Assembly: GCA_049997955.1 (NCBI GenBank)
Contig: JAEBDY010000013.1
Coordinates: 292,459-356,458 of the forward strand
Source: Umezawaea sp049997955
GTDB taxonomy: Bacteria; Actinomycetota; Actinomycetes; Mycobacteriales; Pseudonocardiaceae
DNA length: 64,000 bases
Reading direction: 5' to 3'
Each line of letters begins with the position of its first letter. Within the stretch, counting starts at the first letter, position 1. The position numbers and the translations under genes were made by a program. The notes below the pieces were generated by a model. The model did not search any database, had not been told where the DNA came from, and was given only the letters and a program-made list of their open reading frames with translations. Positions 17,242 to 26,788 of the stretch are shown in pieces.

Positions 17242-17946
17242 GTGTACATCGATGAGAACGGCGGAGCCGACGGCGAGCTCAAGGTCACCGTCGAGGGCGA
17301 GGAGTACACCGCCGAGACGACCTACGACCTCGACCACGACGGTGTCGAGGACAGCGCGGTGGTGGAGACCGACGACGGTGGGCACCTGGCGTTCACCGAC
17401 ACGGACCGGGACGGCGACGCCGACCTGATGAGCACGTTCGACCGGGACGGGAAGCTGGTCGCGCAGGCGAGGTTCGACGGGCACTCGGGTGAGTGGGTCT
17501 CGGTCGACCCGGCGGACGCGACCGAGCAGACGAACACGAACGCGAGCAACACGATCGTCGTCGACACGGACAGCGGCGACCAGAACGTGGGCGCCCCGAC
17601 CGAGGACACCGACGGCGACGGCAAGGCCGACACCGCCGTCGTGAAGGACGAGCAGGGCGACACCTGGCTGTTCACCGACGTGGACGGCGACGGCAGGGCG
17701 GACCTGGCGACCGAGATCACCACGGACGGCGAGGTCGTGATGACCAAGCACACCGCCGAGGACACGTGGACCGAGGTCGAGCGCGGTCACATCGATTCCG
17801 ACGGCAAGTACGTGCCGGACAGCAAGAGCGGTGTGCTGTCGGAGGAGGACGTGTGGCTGGACGAGGGTCGGGACGAGCCGTTCGGATCGGTTTCCGGGGT
17901 CGTGCGAATCGATTCGACGACCGGGCAATGGATCAGTCCGAACTAG
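17242..17946 (+). CDS. Acidic repeat protein with EF-hand-like motifs
   Basis: 234-aa strongly acidic protein. It has at least five D-x-D-G-x-x-D type loops: YDLDHDGVEDSAVV, FTDTDRDGDADLM, DTDGDGKADTAVV, FTDVDGDGRADLA and HIDSDGKYV. These resemble dockerin/EF-hand or FG-GAP calcium-binding loops. There is no signal peptide with the GTG start at 17242, chosen because AGGAGGGTGA ends about 6 bases upstream; the open frame extends back to 17167. Similar proteins are common in Pseudonocardiaceae, and I believe they are annotated as a DUF. Calcium binding is inferred. Confidence 0.78.
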   Translation: MYIDENGGADGELKVTVEGEEYTAETTYDLDHDGVEDSAVVETDDGGHLAFTDTDRDGDADLMSTFDRDGKLVAQARFDGHSGEWVSVDPADATEQTNTNASNTIVVDTDSGDQNVGAPTEDTDGDGKADTAVVKDEQGDTWLFTDVDGDGRADLATEITTDGEVVMTKHTAEDTWTEVERGHIDSDGKYVPDSKSGVLSEEDVWLDEGRDEPFGSVSGVVRIDSTTGQWISPN

Positions 17947-18348
17947 ACCCGAAGCGGATTCCTGCTCGGGATAACCCGGAGTTCGCACGGAATCGCACTG
18001 GAGCACTCACTGGACTGGACCATTGAGAGCGCTCCCACAATCGGTAGGAAAAAGTGCCCCATGTGCTGTTCGACGCACATGGGGCACTTGATTTTCCCCG
18101 GATAAAGCGCAGGTCACAGTTTTGTGCGCGCTGAACGGGTGCTGAATCGATTCCAGAATCGGTCTTGTGAGGCACCCGACAGGTCAGCTCTCGGTAACCG
18201 GGGATTAACCCGGCTAACCTCGGTCTATCCCCTTCACAGAACGTTCGGGTTCCCCCGGACGTTGTGGAGCTATTTCCGAGGACGTTGTCGTCCCACGCCG
18301 GACGACGACGTCCCAGTGGGCTGTGGCGCAGTCAGGAGACGAGACGAG
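17947..18348. other. Intergenic region upstream of pckG
   Basis: 402 bases without a gene I trust. It holds a strong terminator at 18052-18095. Upstream of pckG, at 18240-18263, it has a near-perfect palindrome with arms AACGTTCGGG and CCCGGACGTT around TTCC (9 of 10 pairs), which may be an operator or a leader hairpin. Confidence 0.55.
18052..18095 (+). terminator. Strong intrinsic terminator
   Basis: A perfect 14-bp stem (18052-18065 with 18076-18089, arm AAGTGCCCCATGTG) has a 10-nt loop and is followed by GATTTT. The A-run before the stem gives a T-run on the minus strand too, so it may be bidirectional. It closes the unit ending with the acidic protein gene. Confidence 0.88.
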
Positions 18349-20160
<1,812 letters not shown>

Positions 20161-20179
20161 TGGCTTGAGGTGTGACAGG

Positions 20180-20213
20180 AAGACCCGGTGGCCAACGGCG
20201 TCCACCGGGTCTT
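20180..20213 (+). terminator. Intrinsic terminator after pckG
   Basis: A perfect 12-bp stem, AAGACCCGGTGG (20180-20191) pairing with 20202-20213, has a 10-nt loop and lies 20 bp past the pckG stop. The 3' side (CCGCTTT) is only weakly T-rich. Confidence 0.75.
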
Positions 20214-20308
20214 CCGCTTTGTGCACACCTGTCCACACGCCCTGAACTGGACAGCTTCTAAGTTGTCCACAGCCTGTGCATGGATCTGTGCACAGGCTGT
20301 GGAGAAGG

Positions 20309-21598
20309 TCAGACGACGCCGACCAGTGCCACGGCCTGATCGGCGATGTCCCGGCGCTGCGCCTCGAACGCCGCGTCGGTCAGCGCCGCCGGGTCGACCG
20401 GCTGGGTGAGCACGGGCGTGTGCAGGTGACCGCCGAGCACGGTCGCCGCGCCGAGGCCGGTCCGCACGCGGTTGGCGCGGTACATGCTCTCGTTGGACAG
20501 GTAGTCACCGCCGCCGCCGGACGCCGCGGCCGCGCCGGGCGTCGGCTCGTCGCTGCGGCACGACATCGCGCCGGTACCGGGAACGGTGCCGACGGGCCAC
20601 TCGCAGAAGGACCGGTTGAGCTGCACCGTGAACGGGCCGGTGCCGGCGTCGACCATCTTCTGGAACGGCAGCGTGGTCTCGATGAACTCGGTCGACGGCT
20701 GCGGCCAGCCCGCCGCGTCCGGCACGGGACCGCGGGAGGACGCGTCGTTGTTGTCCGGGAACCCACCCCGCCACCTCGACGCCCAGCGCTCGACGTCGAA
20801 CCGGCCGGGCCTGCCCTGGCTGATGGTCACGAACGCGTCCGGCTCGGCACTGCTCCGCAGCGCCGTCCCGTAGACGGCCTCCACGATCCCCTCGTCGAAC
20901 GCTCCCCACAGCACGGGCAGCACCGCGGCCTGCACGACGACCTTGCCCTGCGGGGTGTCGAACACCTTGCCGTCGAGCTGCAGCACCGCCGCGCCCGCCG
21001 GGTTGCCCCGGCGCACGGAGCTGCCGGTGAGCTGGAACGGGTCGAACCCGGTGACCACGATCTTCCGGACGTCCGGCTGGTCCTGGAACCGCACGTCGGA
21101 CACGCCGCGGGAGGCGCGGTCGACCGACTCGACCAGCTTCGCCCGCTCGGTGGCGTCGACGGCGATCCTCGGCGTCCACTGCCGCAACGCCTTCGTCAGG
21201 TGCAGCCGGGCCCAGTACAGCGGCCGGTCGTCGTAGGCGTCCCACGTGGTCTGGGTGCTCTGGGCCCGCTTGACCGCGGCCTTCCACAGGTCGGTGCCCG
21301 CCGAGCTGACGAGCTGCCGGGCGGCGCGGGCCGAAGGCGCCGCGCACAGCCGGTCGGTGAACCGCTCGACGTTCACGTCGAAGCCCGCCAGCCGGACCAG
21401 TTCCGGTCCGACCGCCGGGCCTCCGGCGACGAGGACGTCGTCGAGTCGTTGCTCCTCGACGCTCAGGGGAGCGGCGGGGTCGAAGCACGCGCGGGTGGTG
21501 TCCTGTTGGGCGGAAGCGACACCAGGTGCCATGAGCAGGGACAGGGCGACCGCGGCGGGCAGGAGGGCGCGCAGTCGGGGGGTGCTTTCACGGATCAC
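20309..21598 (-). CDS. Secreted pyroglutamyl-peptidase-like protein with Cys-to-Ser change
   Basis: 429 aa with an N-terminal signal peptide (LRALLPAAVALSLLMAPGVA, then SA-QQD). The second half matches the C15 pyrrolidone-carboxylate peptidase fold. VVTGFDPF and NPAGAAVLQLDG resemble VTGFEPFGG...NPS; SQGRPGRFDVERWA holds the Glu; GGHLHTPVL resembles the His strand. In the segment matching AGTxxCN the protein has GGDYLSNESMY, so the catalytic Cys is Ser. It may be an inactive binder or a Ser variant. It follows pxpA by 50 bp. The GTG at 21598 avoids a perfect hairpin (21602-21619) that the alternative GTG at 21619 would include. Confidence 0.75.
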   Translation of the reverse strand: MIRESTPRLRALLPAAVALSLLMAPGVASAQQDTTRACFDPAAPLSVEEQRLDDVLVAGGPAVGPELVRLAGFDVNVERFTDRLCAAPSARAARQLVSSAGTDLWKAAVKRAQSTQTTWDAYDDRPLYWARLHLTKALRQWTPRIAVDATERAKLVESVDRASRGVSDVRFQDQPDVRKIVVTGFDPFQLTGSSVRRGNPAGAAVLQLDGKVFDTPQGKVVVQAAVLPVLWGAFDEGIVEAVYGTALRSSAEPDAFVTISQGRPGRFDVERWASRWRGGFPDNNDASSRGPVPDAAGWPQPSTEFIETTLPFQKMVDAGTGPFTVQLNRSFCEWPVGTVPGTGAMSCRSDEPTPGAAAASGGGGDYLSNESMYRANRVRTGLGAATVLGGHLHTPVLTQPVDPAALTDAAFEAQRRDIADQAVALVGVV

Positions 21599-21648
21599 GC
21601 TGTGATCGTTTCCGATCACCGGGTGTGCCGATACCCCTCATGCTGGGC

Positions 21649-22422
21649 TCAGGCCGTCAACCTGCGGGTTTCCAGGCTGAAAGCTTTTAACTTCACACCT
21701 GCGGCGATCAGCGCCTCGCGGACGGAGCCCGCGACGGCCACCGCGTTCGGGCTGTCGCCGTGCACGCAGATCGAATCGACCCGCGCCCGGATCCGCCGCC
21801 CGTCGACGCTGGTCACGGTGCCCTCGGTGGCCAGTTGGACGCTGCGCCGGGCAATCTCCGCGGGGTCGTGCAGCACCGCGCCCGCTTGCCCGCGCGGCAC
21901 CAGCGTGCCCGCCGCGGTGTACGCGCGGTCGGCGAACGCCTCGAACCGCACGGGCAGCCCGGCGACCTCGGCGCGCTTGAGCCACACGGCGCCGGGCATG
22001 CCCAGCACGGTCAGCGCCGGGTCGTAGGCGCGCACCGCGTCGACCACGGCGTCGGCCTGCGCCTCGTGCCTGACCAGCGCGTTGTACAGCGCGCCGTGCG
22101 GTTTCACGTACCCGATCCGCACCCCGGCGGCCTTCGCGCACGCGTCCAGCCCGCCCAGTTGGTAGAGCACTTCGGCGGTCAGCGTGGCCGGGTCGACGTC
22201 GACGAACCGCCGTCCGAACCCGGCGAGGTCGCGGTAGCCGACGTGGGCGCCGATGGCGACTCCGCGCTCGGCGGCCACCTGGCAGGTGCGCAGCATGGTG
22301 TCCGGGTCGCCCGCGTGGAAACCGCAGGCCACGTTCGCGCTGGTGACGATGGTCAGCAGGGCTTCGTCGTCACCGAGTCGCCAGTGACCGAAGCCCTCCC
22401 CGAGGTCCGCGTTGAGGTCCAT
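21649..22422 (-). CDS. pxpA: 5-oxoprolinase subunit A (LamB/YcsF family)
   Basis: 257-aa cytosolic subunit of the ATP-dependent 5-oxoprolinase PxpABC, which opens pyroglutamate to glutamate. Family motifs are MDLNADLGEGFG at the N-terminus, ANVACGFHAGDP, GAHVGYRDLAGFGRR, YVKPHGALYN and CVHGDSPNAV. pxpB and pxpC are not in the window, which is unusual because they normally sit beside pxpA. It diverges from a GntR/FCD regulator across a perfect palindrome, and precedes a pyroglutamyl-peptidase-like gene. Together this suggests a pyroglutamate-use locus. Confidence 0.93.
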   Translation of the reverse strand: MDLNADLGEGFGHWRLGDDEALLTIVTSANVACGFHAGDPDTMLRTCQVAAERGVAIGAHVGYRDLAGFGRRFVDVDPATLTAEVLYQLGGLDACAKAAGVRIGYVKPHGALYNALVRHEAQADAVVDAVRAYDPALTVLGMPGAVWLKRAEVAGLPVRFEAFADRAYTAAGTLVPRGQAGAVLHDPAEIARRSVQLATEGTVTSVDGRRIRARVDSICVHGDSPNAVAVAGSVREALIAAGVKLKAFSLETRRLTA

Positions 22423-22447
22423 GGTCGTTCCTCCCTCGACTCAGGGT

Positions 22448-22468
22448 AAGGATTGTTCAACAATCCTT
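22448..22468. promoter_or_regulatory. Perfect palindrome, likely GntR/FCD operator
   Basis: Arms AAGGATTGTT and AACAATCCTT are exact reverse complements around one central C. The core TTGT...ACAA is of the type bound by FadR-subfamily GntR proteins. It lies in the 74-bp gap between pxpA and the divergent regulator gene and could control both. Confidence 0.75.
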
Positions 22469-22496
22469 CAATACTCCAAACCGGTAGGATGGGCGC

Positions 22497-23192
22497 ATGA
22501 CAACGGCGCCGTCCCACGACTGGCTGGGCACCCTGGCAGACGACCGCCTCAGCCAGGACCGGGCCCGCGCCGAACGCGTCGCCGACAAGCTCCGCGACCG
22601 GATGCTCGACGGTGAGCTGACCCCCGGCCTGCAGCTCAACGAGAAGGCCATCTCCGACGCGCTCGGCATCTCCCGCAACACGCTGCGCGAGGCGTTCCGG
22701 CTGCTCACGCACGAACGCCTGCTGGTGCACGAGCACAGTCGCGGCGTCTTCGTGTGCGAACCGGGAGTCGAGGAGGTCGCCGACATCTACGCCGCCCGCC
22801 GGGTGATCGAGTGCGGTGCCATCCGCCGCTGGTCCGACGCGACCGAGGCGGCCCGCCAGGGCGTGCGGGACGCCGTGGCGTTCGGCGTGCGCGGCGCCGA
22901 GACGGACAACTGGCTGGACGTCGGCACGGCGAACATCCGCTTCCACCGGGCGATCACCGCCCTCGCGGGCAGCCTCCGGCTGAACGAGGAGGTCCAGCGG
23001 CTGCTCGCCGAACTGCGGCTGGCGTTCTACGTGATGGGCAACCCGCGCGAGTTCTACCAGGACTACCTGCCGATGAACCGGGCCATCCTGGCGCTGCTCG
23101 ACGCCGACTCCGTGGCCGAGGCCGAGGGGGAGCTGCTCCGGTACTTCGACACGGCCGAATCCCATCTCGTCACTAGGCTGTCCGGACGTTAG
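22497..23192 (+). CDS. GntR family regulator, FadR/FCD subfamily
   Basis: 231 aa. The N-terminal winged helix includes ERVADKLRDRMLDGELTPGL, LNEKAISDALGISRNTLREA and FRLLTHERLLVHEHSRGVFV. The C-terminal FCD domain is all helical, with metal-binding-type residues in ARRVIECGAI and NIRFHRAITALAGS. It diverges from pxpA and lies just upstream of the DUF3311/mctP transporter genes. It probably controls uptake or catabolism of a small acid, plausibly pyroglutamate, lactate or pyruvate, through the palindrome at 22448. Confidence 0.92.
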   Translation: MTTAPSHDWLGTLADDRLSQDRARAERVADKLRDRMLDGELTPGLQLNEKAISDALGISRNTLREAFRLLTHERLLVHEHSRGVFVCEPGVEEVADIYAARRVIECGAIRRWSDATEAARQGVRDAVAFGVRGAETDNWLDVGTANIRFHRAITALAGSLRLNEEVQRLLAELRLAFYVMGNPREFYQDYLPMNRAILALLDADSVAEAEGELLRYFDTAESHLVTRLSGR

Positions 23193-23310
23193 TTGGTCAC
23201 GATTCGGTCGTTCAATCCGCAGTCGGTCCACTCGGCACGATGACGTTCGTCGCCCTTCCGGCCTAGCATCTCGAAACACCTGAGTAACCAGGGCCGTACG
23301 GAGGGGCAAC

Positions 23311-23592
23311 ATGCCTTCTGCTCCACAGACCAGTGGCTTGCGCTGGAGCAACTGGAACCTGCTCTTGCTGGTTCCGCTGCTGATGCTGATCACGCCGTTC
23401 TTCAACTTCGCCAAACCCGAGGTGTTCGGGTTGCCGTTCTTCTACTGGTACCAGTTCGCGTTCGTCCCCGTGGGGGTCGTCTGCGTGGGCCTGGTCTTCT
23501 TCATGACCAAGGACGAGCCGGTGGAGCACGGATCCGACCTCCTCGACGTCGACGACCTCGACGCCGGCGACCCGAAGAAGGGGAAGCACTGA
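23311..23592 (+). CDS. DUF3311 small membrane protein
   Basis: 93 aa with two hydrophobic helices (NWNLLLLVPLLMLITPFFNF and FYWYQFAFVPVGVVCVGLVF) and an acidic tail. This is the DUF3311 family, small partners encoded just before sodium:solute symporters. The ATG follows GGAGGGGCAAC. The stop overlaps the symporter start by one base, so the two are coupled. It is likely an accessory subunit needed for assembly or activity of the transporter. Confidence 0.9.
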   Translation: MPSAPQTSGLRWSNWNLLLLVPLLMLITPFFNFAKPEVFGLPFFYWYQFAFVPVGVVCVGLVFFMTKDEPVEHGSDLLDVDDLDAGDPKKGKH

Positions 23593-25226
23593 TGCAGTGG
23601 ACCGAGTTCATCGTGTTCACGGTCTTGTTCCTGCTGGTCACCGTGCTGGGTTTCTTCGCGGCGAAGTGGAAGCAGGGCGACACCCTCGAACACCTCGACG
23701 AGTGGGGCCTCGGCGGCCGCAAGTTCGGCTCGTGGATCACCTGGTTCCTGGTGGGCGGTGACCTCTACACGGCCTACACGTTCGTGGCCGTGCCCGCCCT
23801 GATGTTCGGCGCGGGCGCGATGGGCTTCTTCGCCCTGCCGTACACCGTGATCCTGTACCCGATCGTCTTCCTGCCCCTGGTCAGGATGTGGTCGGTGTCG
23901 CGGGTCCACGGGTACGTGACGCCCGCCGACTTCGTGCGGGGCCGCTACGGCTCGCACTGGCTGGCGCTGATCGTCGCGGTCACCGGCATCGTCGCGACCA
24001 TGCCGTACATCGCGCTCCAGCTCGTCGGCCTGGAGGCCGTGCTGCGCACGATGGGCCTCAACGGCAGCGGCATCCTCGGCCACCTGCCGCTGTTCATCGC
24101 GTTCGTCGTGCTGGCGCTCTACACCTACCAGTCCGGTCTGCGGGCGCCCGCGCTGATCGCGTTCGTCAAGGACACCCTGATCTACCTGGTGATCATCGTC
24201 GCGGTGATCTACCTGCCGAGCAAGTTCGGTGGCTGGGGCGAGATCTTCGGCGACGCGCAGGCGAAGTTCGACGCCACCCCGGCGCCTTCCGACGGCACGC
24301 TGCTCAACGCGAACAACCAGCTCCAGTACGCGACCCTGGCCCTGGGCTCGGCGCTGGCGCTGTTCCTGTACCCGCACTCGCTCACCGGCATCCTCGCCTC
24401 GCGCGGCCGCAAGGTGATCAAGCGGAACATGGTGGCGCTGCCCGCGTACTCGCTGCTGCTGGGCCTGCTGGCGCTGCTCGGCTACGTCGCCATCAGCGCG
24501 GGCGTCAAGCCGATCACCAACCAGGCCACCGGCCGCCCGGACACGAACACCATCGTGCCGGTGCTGTTCGGCCAGGAGTTCCCGGCCTGGTTCGCGGGCA
24601 TCGCGTTCGCCGCCATCGGCATCGGCGCGCTGGTCCCGGCGGCGATCATGTCGATCGCGGCCGCGAACCTGTGGACCCGCAACATCTACAAGGAGTACAT
24701 CAAGAAGGGTGCCACCCCGAAGGAGGAGGCCAAGCAGGCCAAGCTGGCCTCGCTGGTGGTGAAGTTCGGCGCGGTCGCGTTCATCCTGTTCATCGACCCG
24801 CAGTTCTCCATCGACCTCCAGCTCATCGGCGGCGTCATGATCCTCCAGACGCTGCCCGCGGTGGCCATCGCGCTCTACACCCGCTGGTTCCACGTGTACG
24901 GCATGATCGCGGGCTGGGTCGTGGGCATGGGCTGGGGCATGTACCTGCTCTACACGATCCCGAACGCGGCGGCGGGCAAGGCGCACTTCGGTGGCTCCGC
25001 GCTCGCGCTGGACAAGCTGTCGCTGCTCGGCTGGCACCCGTTCGGCGGGTCCACCGTGCAGATCTACGTCGGCTTCGTCTCCGTCGTGGCGAACATCCTG
25101 GTGGCGGTCGTCGTCACGCTGATCGCCCGCAAGCTGCGGGTGTTCAACGGCACCGACCAGACCACCCCCGCCGACTACCACGTCGACGAGGACAGCCCCC
25201 GGCTCAAGGCGATCGCCGGGAACTGA
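23592..25226 (+). CDS. mctP: Sodium:solute symporter, MctP-like monocarboxylate permease
   Basis: 544-aa integral membrane protein with about 13 helices of the SSS family. Features are GGRKFGSWITWFLVGGDLYT near the N-terminus, YVTPADFVRGRYGS, and FAAIGIGALVPAAIMSIAAA with NLWTRNIYKEYI, typical of MctP. MctP carries lactate, pyruvate and alanine. It is coupled to the DUF3311 gene and lies downstream of an FCD-type GntR gene, the usual arrangement for acid-induced uptake. The final substrate in this strain is not provable from sequence. Confidence 0.88.
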   Translation: MQWTEFIVFTVLFLLVTVLGFFAAKWKQGDTLEHLDEWGLGGRKFGSWITWFLVGGDLYTAYTFVAVPALMFGAGAMGFFALPYTVILYPIVFLPLVRMWSVSRVHGYVTPADFVRGRYGSHWLALIVAVTGIVATMPYIALQLVGLEAVLRTMGLNGSGILGHLPLFIAFVVLALYTYQSGLRAPALIAFVKDTLIYLVIIVAVIYLPSKFGGWGEIFGDAQAKFDATPAPSDGTLLNANNQLQYATLALGSALALFLYPHSLTGILASRGRKVIKRNMVALPAYSLLLGLLALLGYVAISAGVKPITNQATGRPDTNTIVPVLFGQEFPAWFAGIAFAAIGIGALVPAAIMSIAAANLWTRNIYKEYIKKGATPKEEAKQAKLASLVVKFGAVAFILFIDPQFSIDLQLIGGVMILQTLPAVAIALYTRWFHVYGMIAGWVVGMGWGMYLLYTIPNAAAGKAHFGGSALALDKLSLLGWHPFGGSTVQIYVGFVSVVANILVAVVVTLIARKLRVFNGTDQTTPADYHVDEDSPRLKAIAGN

Positions 25227-25271
25227 CCGCACGCGGTTCCGCCGAGGCCACCGGGGTTCGCCCCGGTGGCC

Positions 25272-25802
25272 TCACGCGTGCCTGGCCCGGAACTGCGACG
25301 CCTTGACCCGGTTGCCGCACCTCTTCATGTCGCACCACCGCCGCGCACCCCGCCGCGAGTTGTCGACGTACAGGCGCGTGCACGTGTCCGCGCCGCACTC
25401 CCGCACCTCCGCCGCCAGCGGGCGCGCCAGCAGTTCCACCGCCGACCGGCTGATCGTCGCGAGCACCGCGTCCAGGTCGCCGGTCCGCTCCACGACGCCG
25501 TCCGCGCCGAGCGCGGTCGTGATCGGCGGCCGGGCGGCCTTCTCGTTGAGCAGGGCCAGATCCCCGTACTCCTCGCCGTCGCGGGCCGCGACGGCCAGCC
25601 GGTAGATCTCCTCGCGCAGCACCAGCGCGTCCTCGAACGCCCAGTCGTCGACGACGGGCGCCACGTCGACCAGCCCGGCGAGGGTCGTCCACGCGGCCAG
25701 GTCCGCGGGCTCGGTGAGCAGCTGGATCCGGTCGGTGCGGCGGGAGCCGACCGTGCCCGCGAAGTCGAGCGCGAGGTTCCCGCTGACGAACGTGACGTCC
25801 AT
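25272..25802 (-). CDS. CGNR zinc-finger protein (ABATE domain)
   Basis: 176-aa probable stress-linked regulator. The N-terminal ABATE domain starts FVSGNLALDFAGTVGSRRTD. The C-terminal CGNR zinc finger uses ECGADTCTRLYVDNSRRGAR, then RWCDMKRCGNRVKA. It diverges from an EamA transporter gene, and two copies of a 20-bp repeat lie between them. This is the classical layout of a regulator controlling its own exporter. The ATG at 25802 is 11 bp from the first repeat. Confidence 0.9.
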   Translation of the reverse strand: MDVTFVSGNLALDFAGTVGSRRTDRIQLLTEPADLAAWTTLAGLVDVAPVVDDWAFEDALVLREEIYRLAVAARDGEEYGDLALLNEKAARPPITTALGADGVVERTGDLDAVLATISRSAVELLARPLAAEVRECGADTCTRLYVDNSRRGARRWCDMKRCGNRVKASQFRARHA

Positions 25803-25813
25803 GGGTGGAGCAT

Positions 25814-25862
25814 AACCGCTTGAATAGGTTACTGTCCTGAGTAACCGCTTTAACAGGTTACT
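25814..25862. promoter_or_regulatory. Two direct operator repeats between CGNR and EamA genes
   Basis: Copy 1 (25814-25833) is AACCGCTTGAATAGGTTACT and copy 2 (25843-25862) is AACCGCTTTAACAGGTTACT, 18 of 20 identical, 29 bp apart. Each contains an internal AACC-N9-GGTT dyad. The 3' half of copy 1 also pairs with AGTAACC at 25839-25845. They probably bind the CGNR regulator or another dimeric protein. Confidence 0.7.
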
Positions 25863-25873
25863 CAGGAGGGGTC

Positions 25874-26788
25874 ATGGGTCGGATCGGTCCACCGGTGTTC
25901 GTCGTGCTCTGGAGCAGCGCGTTCGTCGCCGCGGTCATCGGCACCGACGTCGCCCCGCCGATGCTGCTGACGTTCAGCCGCTTCGCCCTCGCGGGCGTGC
26001 TCCTCGCGGTGATCGCCTGGGCGTCGGGGTCGAAGTGGCCGCGCGGCAAGCAGCTCGCGCACGTCGCCGTCGTCGGACTCCTCATGCAGGCCGTGCAGTT
26101 CGGCGGCTTCTACTCGGCCATCGGCCTCGGCCTGCCCGGCGGCGTCGTGGCGCTGGTGCAGGGCCTCAACCCCGTGGTGATCGCCCTGCTCGCGGCGGGT
26201 GTCCTGCACGAGCGCATGACCCGCTACCAGTGGCTCGGCTTCGCCATCGGCGGCGGCGGTGTGCTGCTCGCGGTGTCCGACCGGCTCGGCTCCTCGCTCG
26301 GCGCGATCCTGCTGTGCGTCGTCGGCCTGCTCGGCCTGAGCCTCGGCACCGTCTACCAGAAGGCCTTCACGCCCGACGTCGACGTGCGGAGCAGCACCGC
26401 CGTCCACTTCCTGGTCGCCACCCCGGTCATGGGCGTCGCCTCGCTCGTCCTGGAGACGCCGCAGGTCTCGAACTGGAGCGTCTTCGGCGGCGTGCTCGCG
26501 TGGATCGTGCTGGTCAACTCCGTCGGTACGTTCCTGCTGCTCAACCTCATGCTGCACCGCGAAGCGGCTAGCAGGGTCGGCGCCCTGTTCTTCCTCACCC
26601 CCGCCGTCACCGCGCTGATGGCCTGGCTCGTGCTCGGCCAGACCCTCGGCACGACCACCGTCGTCGGACTGGCGCTCGGCGGCGCGGGCGTGCTGCTCGC
26701 GACCGTCGTCAGGCCTGCCGCAGCCGCATCCACAGCAGGTACGGCGAAGGGTCGTCCCGCCACGCCGGTTCCCGCACGGCTTCGATGA
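25874..26788 (+). CDS. EamA/DMT-family transporter
   Basis: 304-aa inner-membrane exporter with ten predicted helices in two EamA repeats. The first spans about 5-130 and the second about 145-280. It includes the internal PGGVVALVQGLNPVVIALLA and FFLTPAVTALMAWLVLGQTL segments. The family exports metabolites such as amino acids. The ATG at 25874 has AGGAGGGG immediately upstream and lies 11 bp after the second operator repeat. The last 80 bp overlap, antisense, the end of the methyltransferase gene, so the Ala/Thr-rich tail is probably dispensable. Confidence 0.9.
   Translation: MGRIGPPVFVVLWSSAFVAAVIGTDVAPPMLLTFSRFALAGVLLAVIAWASGSKWPRGKQLAHVAVVGLLMQAVQFGGFYSAIGLGLPGGVVALVQGLNPVVIALLAAGVLHERMTRYQWLGFAIGGGGVLLAVSDRLGSSLGAILLCVVGLLGLSLGTVYQKAFTPDVDVRSSTAVHFLVATPVMGVASLVLETPQVSNWSVFGGVLAWIVLVNSVGTFLLLNLMLHREAASRVGALFFLTPAVTALMAWLVLGQTLGTTTVVGLALGGAGVLLATVVRPAAAASTAGTAKGRPATPVPARLR

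Noticed and set aside
21602..21619. Palindrome GTGATCG-TTTC-CGATCAC as a terminator
   Set aside because: It lies at the 5' end of the peptidase-like gene, not after a stop with a T-run; more likely an operator or leader hairpin.
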